Below are positions 25,076-33,964 of a stretch of DNA of 64,000 bases, one piece after another (position 1 is the first letter of the stretch; each line of letters begins with the position of its first letter). The notes beneath the pieces were generated by a model, which saw nothing but the letters and a program-made list of their open reading frames with translations, made no database searches and was not told where the DNA came from. The stretch lies in contig NZ_AP022612.1 of NCBI RefSeq assembly GCF_010729895.1, forward strand, positions 1,178,001 through 1,242,000. Reading direction: 5' to 3'. The stretch is from Mycolicibacterium confluentis. Its GTDB lineage: Bacteria; Actinomycetota; Actinomycetes; Mycobacteriales; Mycobacteriaceae. The position numbers and the translations under genes are program-made.

Positions 25076-26440
25076 TCACCAGGTGATGACGGCAGCCTCC
25101 TTGCGTTCGGTGATCGGCCGGGCCAACTCCTGCTCGACGCAGATCTGCTGCAGGCGCTCCAGCGTCTCGTCGAGGCCGGGGCCCAGCTTCTTACCGGGGG
25201 TGAAGGTCGCCGGCAGATGCCGCATGCCCTGGATCACGCCGATGCTGTCGTAGTGCACGGTGCCCTCGGGATCGCACACGTAGTCGGGCATCCGGTCGAA
25301 CACCGCGGTGACCATCGACTTGAACACGGTCCGTGCCACATTGGAGCCGACGCAGCGGTGCACGCCGATGCCGAAGCTGAAGTGCCGGTTGCCCTTACGG
25401 TCCAGGATGACCTCGTTGGGGCTCTCGAACACCGAGGGGTCGCGATTCGCCATCGCCCAGGACAGCCACAGCCGCTCGAACTTCTTGAACTTCTGGCCTT
25501 CGACCTCGACGTCCTCGGCGAACGTGCGGCCGTCGCCGGGGGCGGGCGTGAAGAAGCGCAGGAACTCCTCGGTGGCGGGGTTGAGCAGGGTGTCGCGCTC
25601 ACGCGACAGTCGCTCCCGCTCGTCGGGATGCTCGCCGAGCCACTCCAGGGCATGCGCCGTCAGCGCTGTGGTGGTGTCGAATCCGCCGCCGATGACCAGG
25701 CCAAGGTTGCCCAGGATCTCCATATCGGGAGCGGGCTCACCGTCGATCCGCAGCTGCAGCAGTGCGTTCACCAGGCCGGGCCGCGGTGTCTCGCGGATCT
25801 CCATCATGTTGGTGATGAGGTCGAGCCCCATCTCCCGGTGCTGTTCGTTGATCTTCTCGCGGTCGGGGGAGTGCTCCGGGGTGTACACCGACGCGTGCGT
25901 GGGCTCGCTGTAGACGTTCCACTTCTTGAGCTCGATGCCCATCATCGCCAGGGTGAGCACCGCGGGCACCACGTTCGCGAGGTGCTCGACGAAGTCGATC
26001 TGTCCCGACTCGATGTGCTCATCGAGTGCGGCACGCGTGATCTCGTCGACGAAGGGTTCCCAGCGCTTGATCGCTGCGGGGGACAGGTACGGGTTCAGCG
26101 CGCCGCGGTAGGCGCTGTGCTCGGGCTCGTCCATCTCGAGGATGCCGCCGCGGACCACGGTCGCCCGGCTGGCCTTGGGGATCGTGATGCCCTGGAACGG
26201 CGTTTCACCGGAGATGTCGTGGTGATTCGACACCGCGGGGCAGCGGGCCAACTCGAACACATGCCTGCTGTCGGCGGCGACCCAGTGTCCGGCGTAGGTG
26301 TCCGTCCACGCCATGGGGCACTGGGACTGCATCTCCTCGGTGATCTTCTCGAACTGCAGCCGGTACTCCGGGGTGTGTCGATCGAAGTGATAGCGGTTCT
26401 GCTTGCGGGGGTCGTCGGTCGTGACATCGTCGATGCTCAC
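25076..26440 (-). CDS. cytochrome P450
   Basis: A 454-residue P450, longer than the other two. Heme ligand Cys363 in FGIGVHRCVG, I-helix GGFDTTT at 252-258, and an ExxR in EEFLR near 291-295. The GTG start at 26440 has AAGGAG upstream on the minus strand. A ferredoxin gene lies 58 bp upstream and a mycofactocin-type SDR gene before it, so hydroxylation followed by alcohol oxidation of the same substrate is a reasonable inference. Confidence 0.93.
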   Translation of the reverse strand: MSIDDVTTDDPRKQNRYHFDRHTPEYRLQFEKITEEMQSQCPMAWTDTYAGHWVAADSRHVFELARCPAVSNHHDISGETPFQGITIPKASRATVVRGGILEMDEPEHSAYRGALNPYLSPAAIKRWEPFVDEITRAALDEHIESGQIDFVEHLANVVPAVLTLAMMGIELKKWNVYSEPTHASVYTPEHSPDREKINEQHREMGLDLITNMMEIRETPRPGLVNALLQLRIDGEPAPDMEILGNLGLVIGGGFDTTTALTAHALEWLGEHPDERERLSRERDTLLNPATEEFLRFFTPAPGDGRTFAEDVEVEGQKFKKFERLWLSWAMANRDPSVFESPNEVILDRKGNRHFSFGIGVHRCVGSNVARTVFKSMVTAVFDRMPDYVCDPEGTVHYDSIGVIQGMRHLPATFTPGKKLGPGLDETLERLQQICVEQELARPITERKEAAVITW

Positions 26441-26498
26441 GGCGTGGTCTCCTTGGCTGTTCAGTGGACGATCGGACGGCCGGTGCTGCGCCGCACCG

Positions 26499-26690
26499 TC
26501 ATTCGATGACGATGGCCTGTTCGGGACAGGACTGGGCGGCTTCGCGGACGGCGTCCTGCTGGTCGTCCGGAACGATCTCGTTGACGGCCGACGCGTGCCC
26601 GTCGACGTCGTCGAGTTCGAACGAGTCGGGGGCGATCATCGAGCACAGGGTGTGGCCCTGGCACTTCTCCCGGTCAACCCAGACCTTCAT
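26499..26690 (-). CDS. [3Fe-4S] ferredoxin, P450 partner
   Basis: A 63-residue ferredoxin with cluster ligands Cys10, Cys16 and Cys55-Pro and an acidic surface typical of P450-linked ferredoxins. It lies between a P450 gene and an SDR gene on the same strand and probably reduces the P450 at 25076-26440. Confidence 0.92.
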   Translation of the reverse strand: MKVWVDREKCQGHTLCSMIAPDSFELDDVDGHASAVNEIVPDDQQDAVREAAQSCPEQAIVIE

Positions 26691-26745
26691 CCTGTGTTCC
26701 TTCCCGGTGAATCAATGTGTGCTGCAACAGTTAAGGCGTCGACGA

Positions 26746-27606
26746 TCAGACGTGGTAGTCGTACCACTTGAGGTAGCCGCCCGCGTCGACACGCAACTGC
26801 ATGCCGGTTACGAAGCGGGACTCCTCCGAGGCCAGCCACAGCACCGCGTTGCTGACATCCTCGGGTTCGATGAAGTTGACCTTCATGGCCTGCTGCACAC
26901 CGAAGACGGGCTCGGCGTCGGCGCGCGTGGGCTTCTCCAGGTCCGGGCGGAACGAGCGGTACATCGGCTCGCTCTGCAGCATGTCGGTGTTGCAGTTCGT
27001 GGGATGGATGACGTTGGCGCGGATCCCGCGGACCGCGAGTTCGGTGGCCAGGCTGTGCACGTACTCGGCGATGAGCCGCTTGGAGACCATGTACCCCATG
27101 CCGCCGGGATCGCCCCCGGGGTTGGGCTTGTTGTGCGCATCCATGAGCGCGGCCGCCGACGCCGTCGCGATGATCGAGGCACCCTCCTGAAGGTGGGGGA
27201 GTGCGACCTGGATGGCGTTGATGGTGCCGACCAGGTTGGTGTTGATGCCGTCGGTCCAGGCCTGCATCGCGGGCTGGCCCTTCATGGCGGCGACGCCCGC
27301 CTGCGCGACGACGATGTCGACCTTGCCGAACTGGGCGAGGCCCGCCTCCAGGGCGGTCTTGAGCTGGCCGGCCTCCCGGACGTCGGCCTTGGCCGTCACG
27401 ATGCCCTGGCCGGTCTTCTCCACCAGGCGCGCGGTCTCCTCGAGATCCTCGGGCGTGGCCAGCGAGTAGCCGATGGTGTCGATGTTCTCGCAGATGTCGA
27501 CGGCGATGATGTCGGCGCCCTCCTCGGCAAGCCGCACCGCGTGGCTGCGACCCTGGCCGCGCGCGGCTCCGGTGATGAATGCGACCTTGCCTTCAACGCG
27601 TCCCAC
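26746..27606 (-). CDS. mycofactocin-type SDR family oxidoreductase
   Basis: A 286-residue short-chain dehydrogenase. Beyond the usual Rossmann motif (TGAARGQG) it carries the insertion ENIDTIGYSLATPEDLEETARLVE after the second strand, which is the hallmark of mycofactocin-coupled SDRs; in these, bound NAD is not exchanged and electrons leave through the peptide-derived cofactor mycofactocin. The catalytic region reads GYMVSKRLIAEY. The GTG at 27606 is preceded by AAAGGA. Context with a P450 and a ferredoxin suggests oxidation of a hydroxylated substrate. No mycofactocin biosynthesis gene is in the window. Confidence 0.9.
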   Translation of the reverse strand: MGRVEGKVAFITGAARGQGRSHAVRLAEEGADIIAVDICENIDTIGYSLATPEDLEETARLVEKTGQGIVTAKADVREAGQLKTALEAGLAQFGKVDIVVAQAGVAAMKGQPAMQAWTDGINTNLVGTINAIQVALPHLQEGASIIATASAAALMDAHNKPNPGGDPGGMGYMVSKRLIAEYVHSLATELAVRGIRANVIHPTNCNTDMLQSEPMYRSFRPDLEKPTRADAEPVFGVQQAMKVNFIEPEDVSNAVLWLASEESRFVTGMQLRVDAGGYLKWYDYHV

Positions 27607-27938
27607 AGGCGTTCCTTTCGTTCTGATTACACCGTGCTCGCGCCGACGTGCGGCGCCTGATCGCAGGGCGTTGAGGACGGCCGTCCCGGATGAGCGCGTG
27701 GCTGGCCGTTTCCTCCGTAAAGAATCGCCCTTTCGATTATGAGAACCGTACTCTCCCGGTCTCGCGTCCCGCAAGGATACTGCACCATTGGTCTCGAAAA
27801 TCGCCTGCGCACGGCCCTCACCTGCGTGCGGTTGACAGCCCCGTGGGAGTCCTGCTTAGTTGCTTGAGTTCTCGTCTGGCGAATGTAAGATTCGCCGAAG
27901 ATGAGAATGCAGTTATCACCGAGCAGGAAGGCCCTTTG
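27607..27938. promoter_or_regulatory. 332-bp divergent promoter region with several inverted repeats
   Basis: No gene is supported here. The region separates the minus-strand SDR/ferredoxin/P450 operon from the plus-strand aldehyde dehydrogenase. It contains GAGAAC-cgt-ACTCTC at 27741-27755 (imperfect form of the site at 17901-17913), GCGAAT-gtaag-ATTCGC at 27879-27895 (perfect 6-bp arms), and the RTTCTY-N7-RAGAAY-type site at 27890-27908. The rest shows no clear structure. Confidence 0.6.
27890..27908. promoter_or_regulatory. 19-bp inverted repeat of the RTTCTY-N7-RAGAAY type
   Basis: ATTCGC (27890-27895) and GAGAAT (27903-27908) separated by 7 bp; one base differs from the perfect copies at 41277 and 43766. 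It lies 30 bp before the aldehyde dehydrogenase ATG, the same distance as at the other promoters. Confidence 0.5.
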
Positions 27939-29441
27939 ATGGGATCTCCGGAGACGGCGACGATCGAATCCGCGGACGGTGCCGAACGCCCCGTGGATCG
28001 GCGCATGCTGATCGACGGCGGCCTTGTCGCGGCGGCGCGGTCCTTCCCGAGCCTCAACCCTGCGACCGGGGAGGTGTTGGGCTACGCCCCGGACGCCACG
28101 ATCTACGACGCCGAACGTGCGGTCGCCGCGGCGCGGCGCGCGTTCGACGAGACCGACTGGTCAACCAACGTGGACCTGCGGATCCGGTGTCTCGAGCAGC
28201 TGCACTCGGCACTCGTCGAGCACCGGGATGAGTTGGGGCAGTTGACCACCGATGAGGTGGGCGCAACCCCGGCTCTGCTGGCGGGCGCGCAGTACGACCA
28301 GCCCGTCGAGATCGTGCGTTTCTACGCCGATCTGCTCAAGACCGTGGACCTGACCGAGGACCTCGGCAACATCGAGATCCGCGGCGGACTGCATCACCGC
28401 TGGGTAGAGAAGGAGGCGGCCGGCGTCGTCGCCGCGATCATCGCCTACAACTACCCGAACCAACTGGCGCTGGCCAAGCTCGCCCCAGCCCTGGCCGCCG
28501 GATGCACGGTGATCCTCAAGGCCGCACCTGACACCCCGCTGGTCACCCTGGCCCTCGGCGAGCTCATCGCCAATCACACCGACATCCCGGCCGGTGTCGT
28601 GAACGTCCTGTCCGGCGCCGATCCCGAGGTCGGTGCGGTGCTGACGACCAACGCTGACGTCGACGCGGTGACCTTCACGGGTTCGACCCCGACGGGCCGG
28701 CGCATCATGGCCGCCGCCAGCGACACCCTCAAGCGCGTGTTCCTGGAACTCGGCGGCAAGTCCGCGGCGATCGTCCTCGACGATGCGGACTTCAAGACCG
28801 CGGCGACGTTCTCGGCGTTCTCGATGGTGACCCACGCCGGGCAGGGCTGTGCGTTGACGTCTCGGCTTCTGGTTCCGCGCAAGCATCACGACGAGATCGT
28901 CGAACTGATCAAGACGAACTTCTCCTTCGTCCGGTACGGCGACCCCAACGACCCGAAGACCTACATGGGCCCGCTCATCAGCGAGAAGCAGCGCGACAAG
29001 GTCGACGGCATGGTGCAGCGCGCCGTGGCGGCCGGCGCCACGCTGGTCACCGGCGGCGAGAAGAAGGGGCCGGGCTACTTCTATACGCCGACCCTGCTGA
29101 CCAACGTCGACCCCGACAGCGAGATCGCCCAGGAGGAGGTGTTCGGCCCGGTGCTCGCCGTCATCGCCTACGAGGACGACGACGACGCGGTCCGGATCGC
29201 CAACAACTCCATCTATGGACTGTCCGGCGCCATCTTCGGCGGCCAGGACCGCGCGCTGGCCATGGCCCGTCGCATCCGCACCGGAACGTTCTCCATCAAC
29301 GGCGGCAACTACTTCAGCCCGGACGCGCCCTTCGGTGGTTACAAGCAGTCCGGCATCGGCCGCGAGATGGGGGTCGCCGGGCTCGAGGAGTTCCAGGAAC
29401 GCAAGACGTTCGCGGTGCCTGTGGCCGGAGACGACAAATGA
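27939..29441 (+). CDS. aldehyde dehydrogenase
   Basis: A 500-residue NAD(P)-dependent aldehyde dehydrogenase. The catalytic Cys304 lies in GQGCALTSR and the general base Glu270 in LELGGKSA; the cofactor segment FTGST is at 246-250. ATG 27939 is chosen because AGGAAGG stands about 8 nt before it; in-frame sequence upstream runs through the promoter. Its stop overlaps the start of a CoA-transferase gene (ATGA), so aldehyde oxidation to an acid and its conversion to a CoA ester appear to be coupled steps. Confidence 0.94.
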   Translation: MGSPETATIESADGAERPVDRRMLIDGGLVAAARSFPSLNPATGEVLGYAPDATIYDAERAVAAARRAFDETDWSTNVDLRIRCLEQLHSALVEHRDELGQLTTDEVGATPALLAGAQYDQPVEIVRFYADLLKTVDLTEDLGNIEIRGGLHHRWVEKEAAGVVAAIIAYNYPNQLALAKLAPALAAGCTVILKAAPDTPLVTLALGELIANHTDIPAGVVNVLSGADPEVGAVLTTNADVDAVTFTGSTPTGRRIMAAASDTLKRVFLELGGKSAAIVLDDADFKTAATFSAFSMVTHAGQGCALTSRLLVPRKHHDEIVELIKTNFSFVRYGDPNDPKTYMGPLISEKQRDKVDGMVQRAVAAGATLVTGGEKKGPGYFYTPTLLTNVDPDSEIAQEEVFGPVLAVIAYEDDDDAVRIANNSIYGLSGAIFGGQDRALAMARRIRTGTFSINGGNYFSPDAPFGGYKQSGIGREMGVAGLEEFQERKTFAVPVAGDDK

Positions 29442-30646
29442 GCGCGCCACTCGAGGGCATCCGGGTGCTCGAAGTCGCGATGTACGGCTTCGTGCCGTCG
29501 GCCGGAGCGGTGCTGCGCGAGTGGGGCGCTGAGGTCATCAAGGTCGAACACGCCATCACTGGCGACCCGCAACGCGGCCTTCGTCAGACCGGACTGCTGC
29601 GGGTCGAGGGCGACCCGAACCCGAACATCGAGCACGCCAACCGCGGCAAGCGCAGCATCGGTCTGGACATGTCAGTGCCCGAGGGCAAGGAGGTGCTGCT
29701 GGAACTGGCCAAGCGCGCCGACGTGTTCCTGACGAGCTTCCTTCCCGGGCACCGGCAGAAGTTCGGCATCGATGTCGACGACATTCGCGCGGTCAACCCG
29801 AACATCATCTACGCCCGGGGCAGCGCGCTGGGCCCCCGCGGCGAGGAGTCGGTCAAGGGCGGCTACGACATGACGGCGTTCTGGTGCCGGGCTGGTACGG
29901 CCCGCACCATCACGCCGCCCGACACACCCGGCATGGTCGGACCGCCCGGACCCGCCTACGGCGACACCATCTCCGGCACCAACCTCGCGGGCGGAATCGC
30001 GGCGGCCCTGGTGAAGCGGGAGCGCACCGGCGAACCGTCGGTCGTGGACGTCTCACTGCTCGGCAGCGGCCTGTGGGCCCTGGGCCACACCGTCGCGCTG
30101 ACCAATCATCTGCAGGAGCGCATGGAGGCCTTCCCGCCGGGTGCGCACGGTTCGCCGATCAACCCGCTGGTCGGGCTCTACCCGACGGCCGACGACCGGT
30201 ACATCTCCTTTGTGATGATGCAGCCCACCAAGTTCTGGGCCGACGTGTGCCGGCACATGGAGATCGACCAGTACATCGACGATCCCCGGTTCGCGACGGC
30301 CGAGACCATCGCCGAGAACACCGAGGCGGCCACCGAGATCCTCACCGAGGCGATGTCCAAGCGCACGCTGCCGGAGTGGAAGGAACGCTTCGCCACGCTG
30401 GCGGGCCCGTGGGCCCCGGTGCAGGACACCCTCCAGGCGGCCGACGACGCCCAGATCCGGGCCAACGAGTACCTCGTGCAGGCCGGTGAACTCAAACTCG
30501 TGGCAAATCCGGTGCAGTTCGACGTGACCGCACCGCAGACCGGGCCTGCGCCCGGGTTCGCCGAGCAGACCGAGGAGATTCTGCTCGAACTGGGTCTGGA
30601 CTGGGACCGCATCATCGAACTCAAGACGGCCGGCGCCGTCACGTAA
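29438..30646 (+). CDS. CaiB/BaiF (family III) CoA-transferase
   Basis: A 402-residue family III CoA-transferase, a distant relative of the protein at 1379-2623. The N-terminal LEGIRVLEVAMYGFVPSAG and WGAEVIKVEH are typical and the catalytic Asp is expected at 176 (GPAYGDTIS). Overlap with the aldehyde dehydrogenase gene suggests that it activates the acid made by that enzyme. The yrbE-mce operon starts 348 bp downstream on the same strand. Confidence 0.92.
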   Translation: MSAPLEGIRVLEVAMYGFVPSAGAVLREWGAEVIKVEHAITGDPQRGLRQTGLLRVEGDPNPNIEHANRGKRSIGLDMSVPEGKEVLLELAKRADVFLTSFLPGHRQKFGIDVDDIRAVNPNIIYARGSALGPRGEESVKGGYDMTAFWCRAGTARTITPPDTPGMVGPPGPAYGDTISGTNLAGGIAAALVKRERTGEPSVVDVSLLGSGLWALGHTVALTNHLQERMEAFPPGAHGSPINPLVGLYPTADDRYISFVMMQPTKFWADVCRHMEIDQYIDDPRFATAETIAENTEAATEILTEAMSKRTLPEWKERFATLAGPWAPVQDTLQAADDAQIRANEYLVQAGELKLVANPVQFDVTAPQTGPAPGFAEQTEEILLELGLDWDRIIELKTAGAVT

Positions 30647-30994
30647 TCGCCGGGAGCACAGGGCACATGCCGACCTTCACCGCTATTGACACCCCCACGC
30701 CCGCGTGGGGGTGTGAGCGGCGTCCCACTGAATCGTGGGATGAGAGCGGCATCACAGTAGTGTGGGCGTCCGACGAAGTTGACGATTCCGTCACCGGCGT
30801 CGCGTTGATCAGCTATGAAGATCACGACTTCGCCCACGGCTTCATCGCCTGCGAACGCAAGGAGGCCCACGTGCGAATGGTGGTTCGGGGAGTCCCCGTG
30901 AACCCCACGTGCAGCCTGCGCGCCGCGGGCCCTGCGCATAATCTCAGCGGACCGACGTCTGTGTCGGCGGTCACGATCCTGGAGGGACCTGGCA
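30647..30994 (+). promoter_or_regulatory. leader/promoter region of the yrbE-mce operon, with hairpins
   Basis: This 348-bp stretch holds a perfect 12-bp stem with a 2-nt loop (30689-30700 with 30703-30714), which could end transcription from the CoA-transferase, and a weaker CCCAC-tgaatc-GTGGG stem just behind it. A 112-codon frame (30667-31005) runs through these hairpins and overlaps yrbEA by 11 bp; it resembles no family I know and I treat it as doubtful, though a small mce-leader protein cannot be excluded. GGAGG lies about 10 nt before the yrbEA GTG. No RTTCTY-type site was found here. Confidence 0.5.
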
Positions 30995-31804
30995 GTGGCG
31001 GTTAAAGGTGCCGAGCGGTGGTCGGTGGGCATACCGAAGTTGAAGAACGCGTCGGGCGCGTTCGCTGCGGTGGGCGGGTTGTTCGCGATGGCGGCCGACG
31101 CCGCGCGGTTCGTGTTCGTGCGGCCGTTTCAGTGGCGGGAGTTCTTGGAGCAGTCGTGGTTCGTGGCGCGCGTGTCGCTCGCCCCGACCCTGCTCGTCGC
31201 CATTCCATTCACGGTGTTGGTGAGCTTCACGCTGAACATCCTTCTGCGCGAGCTGGGCGCGGCGGATCTGTCGGGAGCGGGTGCGGCGTTCGGTGCCGTT
31301 ACCCAGCTGGGTCCGATGGTGACGGTGCTGATCGTGGCCGGCGCGGGTGCGACGGCCATGTGCGCGGACCTGGGGTCACGGACCATCCGCGAGGAGATCG
31401 ACGCGATGGAGGTGCTGGGCATCAACCCGGTTCAGCGCCTGGTCACTCCGCGCATTCTGGCCTCCGGATTGGTTGCGCTGCTGTTGAATTCGCTTGTGGT
31501 GATCATCGGGATCCTGGGCGGTTACATGTTCTCGGTGTTCATCCAGGACGTCAACCCAGGCGCGTTCGCGGCGGGCATGACGCTGCTGACCGGAATCCCG
31601 GAGGTCTTGATCTCGTGCGTGAAGGCGTTGTTGTTCGGCCTCATCGCGGGATTGGTGGCCTGCTACCGGGGCCTGACGATCACCGGCGGCGGTGCCAAAG
31701 CGGTGGGTAATGCGGTCAACGAGACGGTGGTGTATGCGTTCATGGCGCTCTTCGTGATCAACGTGGTGGTCACCGCGATCGGCATCCGGATGACGAGCGG
31801 ATAG
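30995..31804 (+). CDS. yrbEA: YrbE/MlaE-type ABC transporter permease, first mce permease
   Basis: A 269-residue integral membrane protein of the MlaE/YrbE family, the permease half of a Mce lipid importer. It shows about five to six hydrophobic segments and the family-specific EEIDAMEVLGINPVQRLVTPR loop (near residues 131-150), which in MlaE contacts the ATPase. The start is GTG at 30995 with GGAGG upstream. It is the first gene of a canonical yrbEA-yrbEB-mceA-F operon; the ATPase (Mkl/MceG) is, as usual in mycobacteria, not encoded here. Confidence 0.95.
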   Translation: MAVKGAERWSVGIPKLKNASGAFAAVGGLFAMAADAARFVFVRPFQWREFLEQSWFVARVSLAPTLLVAIPFTVLVSFTLNILLRELGAADLSGAGAAFGAVTQLGPMVTVLIVAGAGATAMCADLGSRTIREEIDAMEVLGINPVQRLVTPRILASGLVALLLNSLVVIIGILGGYMFSVFIQDVNPGAFAAGMTLLTGIPEVLISCVKALLFGLIAGLVACYRGLTITGGGAKAVGNAVNETVVYAFMALFVINVVVTAIGIRMTSG

Positions 31805-31818
31805 GGGGCGCCGGAGAC

Positions 31819-32676
31819 ATGGGTACTTCAGCTGTTCTGCGGGCTCGTTTCCCGCGCCTGGTGTCCCAGGCCAGCCGGCCGATGGACTTCTTTTCGCGCA
31901 TCGGTGACCACATCCTGTTCTACGGACGGGCCCTGGGCGGTGTACCGCACTCCGCCGTGCACTTCCGCAAGGAGATCATCCGCCTGATCGCCGAGATCTC
32001 CATGGGCGCGGGCACTTTGGCGATGATCGGCGGCACGGTCGTGATCGTCGGGTTCTTGACCCTGGCCACCGGCGGCGTCCTGGCGATCCAAGGCTATTCG
32101 AGCCTGGGCAACATCGGCATCGAAGCGCTGACCGGGTTCCTGTCGGCATTCATCAACGTGCGCATCGCCGCTCCCGTGGTGGCCGGCATCGGCCTGGCCG
32201 CGACGTTCGGTGCCGGTGTGACGGCGCAGTTGGGCGCCATGCGGATCAACGAGGAGATCGACGCGCTGGAGTCCATGGGCATCCGGCCGATCGAGTACCT
32301 GGTCTCGACCCGGATCGTGGCGGGCATGATCGCCATCACGCCGCTGTACTCGATCGCGGTGATCATGTCGTTCGTGGCCGCACAGTTCACCACGGTGGTG
32401 CTGCTGGGGCAGTCCGGCGGCCTCTACGACCACTACTTCTACACCTTCCTCAACCCCATCGATCTGCTGTGGTCTTTCCTGCAGGCGATCCTGATGGCGT
32501 TGACGATCCTGTTGATTCACACGTATTTCGGATACTTCGCCTCTGGGGGGCCCTCCGGGGTGGGGGCCGCGGTGGGGAACGCGGTGCGCACCTCTCTGGT
32601 CGTGGTGGTCTCGGTGACCCTGTTGGTCTCCCTGTCCATCTACGGCGCCAACGGCAACTTCAACCTCAGCGGCTAA
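31819..32676 (+). CDS. yrbEB: YrbE/MlaE-type ABC transporter permease, second mce permease
   Basis: A 285-residue second MlaE-type permease. The EEIDALESMGIRPIEYLVSTR coupling loop is clear (about residues 148-168), along with several hydrophobic helices. It begins 14 bp after yrbEA with GGAG before its ATG. With yrbEA it should form the heterodimeric membrane channel base on which the Mce proteins dock. Mce1 and Mce4 of M. tuberculosis import fatty acids and cholesterol respectively; which class this operon belongs to cannot be told by eye. Confidence 0.95.
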   Translation: MGTSAVLRARFPRLVSQASRPMDFFSRIGDHILFYGRALGGVPHSAVHFRKEIIRLIAEISMGAGTLAMIGGTVVIVGFLTLATGGVLAIQGYSSLGNIGIEALTGFLSAFINVRIAAPVVAGIGLAATFGAGVTAQLGAMRINEEIDALESMGIRPIEYLVSTRIVAGMIAITPLYSIAVIMSFVAAQFTTVVLLGQSGGLYDHYFYTFLNPIDLLWSFLQAILMALTILLIHTYFGYFASGGPSGVGAAVGNAVRTSLVVVVSVTLLVSLSIYGANGNFNLSG

Positions 32677-32686
32677 GGGAACGGAT

Positions 32687-33964
32687 TTGACAGACAAACT
32701 CGGCCCCGGTCCGGCCTATCGGTCAGAGACCACGAGCGGGGCGAAGCCCGTTGCCGCCAGTCCTGGCCGCAACTTCGGTGCAAGAGGCTGGGCCCGCCCC
32801 CTGGCGGGCATGGTCGCGGTGGCCGCGATCCTCGCGATCGTCGTCGTGGCGGCCGGCCTGTTCCGCGGCAGCTTCACCAAGACGGTCCCGGTGACGTTGA
32901 TCTCCGACCGCGCGGGCCTGGTGATGAATCCCGACGCCAAGGTCAAGATGCGCGGGGTTCAGGTCGGCAAGGTCGGCACCATCGAGTCGCTGCCCGACGG
33001 CAGGGCCAAGCTCCACCTGGAGATGGATCCCGCTGCGCTGCGCCTGATCCCGGCCAACGTCTCGGCCGACATCGCATCGACCACGGTGTTCGGAGCCAAG
33101 TTCGTCAACCTGGTTCCGCCGGATGAGCCGTCGGCCAAGCAGATGTTCGCCGGCCAGCAGCTCGAGGGCGAGCACGTCACGGTCGAGATCAACACCGTCT
33201 TCCAGCAGCTCACCCACGTGCTGGACAAGATCGATCCGACCAAGCTCAACGAGACCCTCGGCGCGATGTCGGCGGCGTTCGGCGGCCGTGGCGAGAAGAT
33301 GGGACAGACGCTCAAAGACTTCAACACCCTGCTGGCCGAACTCGAGCCCAGCCTGCCGAATCTCGGTCGGATGATGGAGCTTTCGGGACCCGTCGCGGGT
33401 GCCTACGCCGATGCCTCGCAGGACCTGGTGCACACGCTGGACAACACCAGCCGGATCAGCCAGAGCATCGTCGACGAGCAGAACAACCTCGATGCGTTCC
33501 TGCTCAGTGCCATCGGATTGGCCGACGTCGGCAACGATGTCGTCGGCGGCAATCGGGAGGCGCTGTCCACGGTCCTCGATCTGCTGGTTCCCACCACCGA
33601 CCTTCTCAACGAGTACGCACCGGGCCTCTACTGCGCACTCAAGGGTATGGAGTACGTGCTGTACCAGCCGCCGTCGATGGATCCCGGTGTCATGGTGAAC
33701 GTCGCGTTCACCCTCGGCATCGAGCGCTACCGCTACCCGGGCAACCTGCCGAAGGTCGCGGCCAAGGGCGGCCCCAAGTGCATGGGCCTGCCGTACATCG
33801 GATACGGGCAGAAGGCCAAGTACCTGGTCACCGACACCGACGCGAACCCGTGGCAGTACGGCAACCAGGGCATCCTGCTCAACTCCGACGGCCTCAAGCA
33901 GTTGCTGTTCGGACCGCTCGACGGACCACCGCGTAACACCGCACAGATCGGACAACCGGGATGA
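32687..33964 (+). CDS. mceA: MCE-family protein, MceA position
   Basis: A 425-residue Mce protein. One N-terminal membrane helix (about residues 38-62) is followed by the MCE/MlaD domain beginning TVPVTLISDRAGLVMNPDAKVKMRGVQVGKVG and then a long helical region rich in Asn and Leu, which in Mce complexes forms the needle through the periplasm. The start is TTG at 32687, 10 bp after yrbEB. It is one of six Mce subunits expected to assemble as a heterohexameric tunnel for lipids. Confidence 0.95.
   Translation: MTDKLGPGPAYRSETTSGAKPVAASPGRNFGARGWARPLAGMVAVAAILAIVVVAAGLFRGSFTKTVPVTLISDRAGLVMNPDAKVKMRGVQVGKVGTIESLPDGRAKLHLEMDPAALRLIPANVSADIASTTVFGAKFVNLVPPDEPSAKQMFAGQQLEGEHVTVEINTVFQQLTHVLDKIDPTKLNETLGAMSAAFGGRGEKMGQTLKDFNTLLAELEPSLPNLGRMMELSGPVAGAYADASQDLVHTLDNTSRISQSIVDEQNNLDAFLLSAIGLADVGNDVVGGNREALSTVLDLLVPTTDLLNEYAPGLYCALKGMEYVLYQPPSMDPGVMVNVAFTLGIERYRYPGNLPKVAAKGGPKCMGLPYIGYGQKAKYLVTDTDANPWQYGNQGILLNSDGLKQLLFGPLDGPPRNTAQIGQPG

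Noticed and set aside
30667..31005. 112-codon frame before yrbEA as a gene
   Set aside because: It runs through a perfect 12-bp hairpin, matches no family I know and overlaps yrbEA. Kept only as a note in the leader-region feature.
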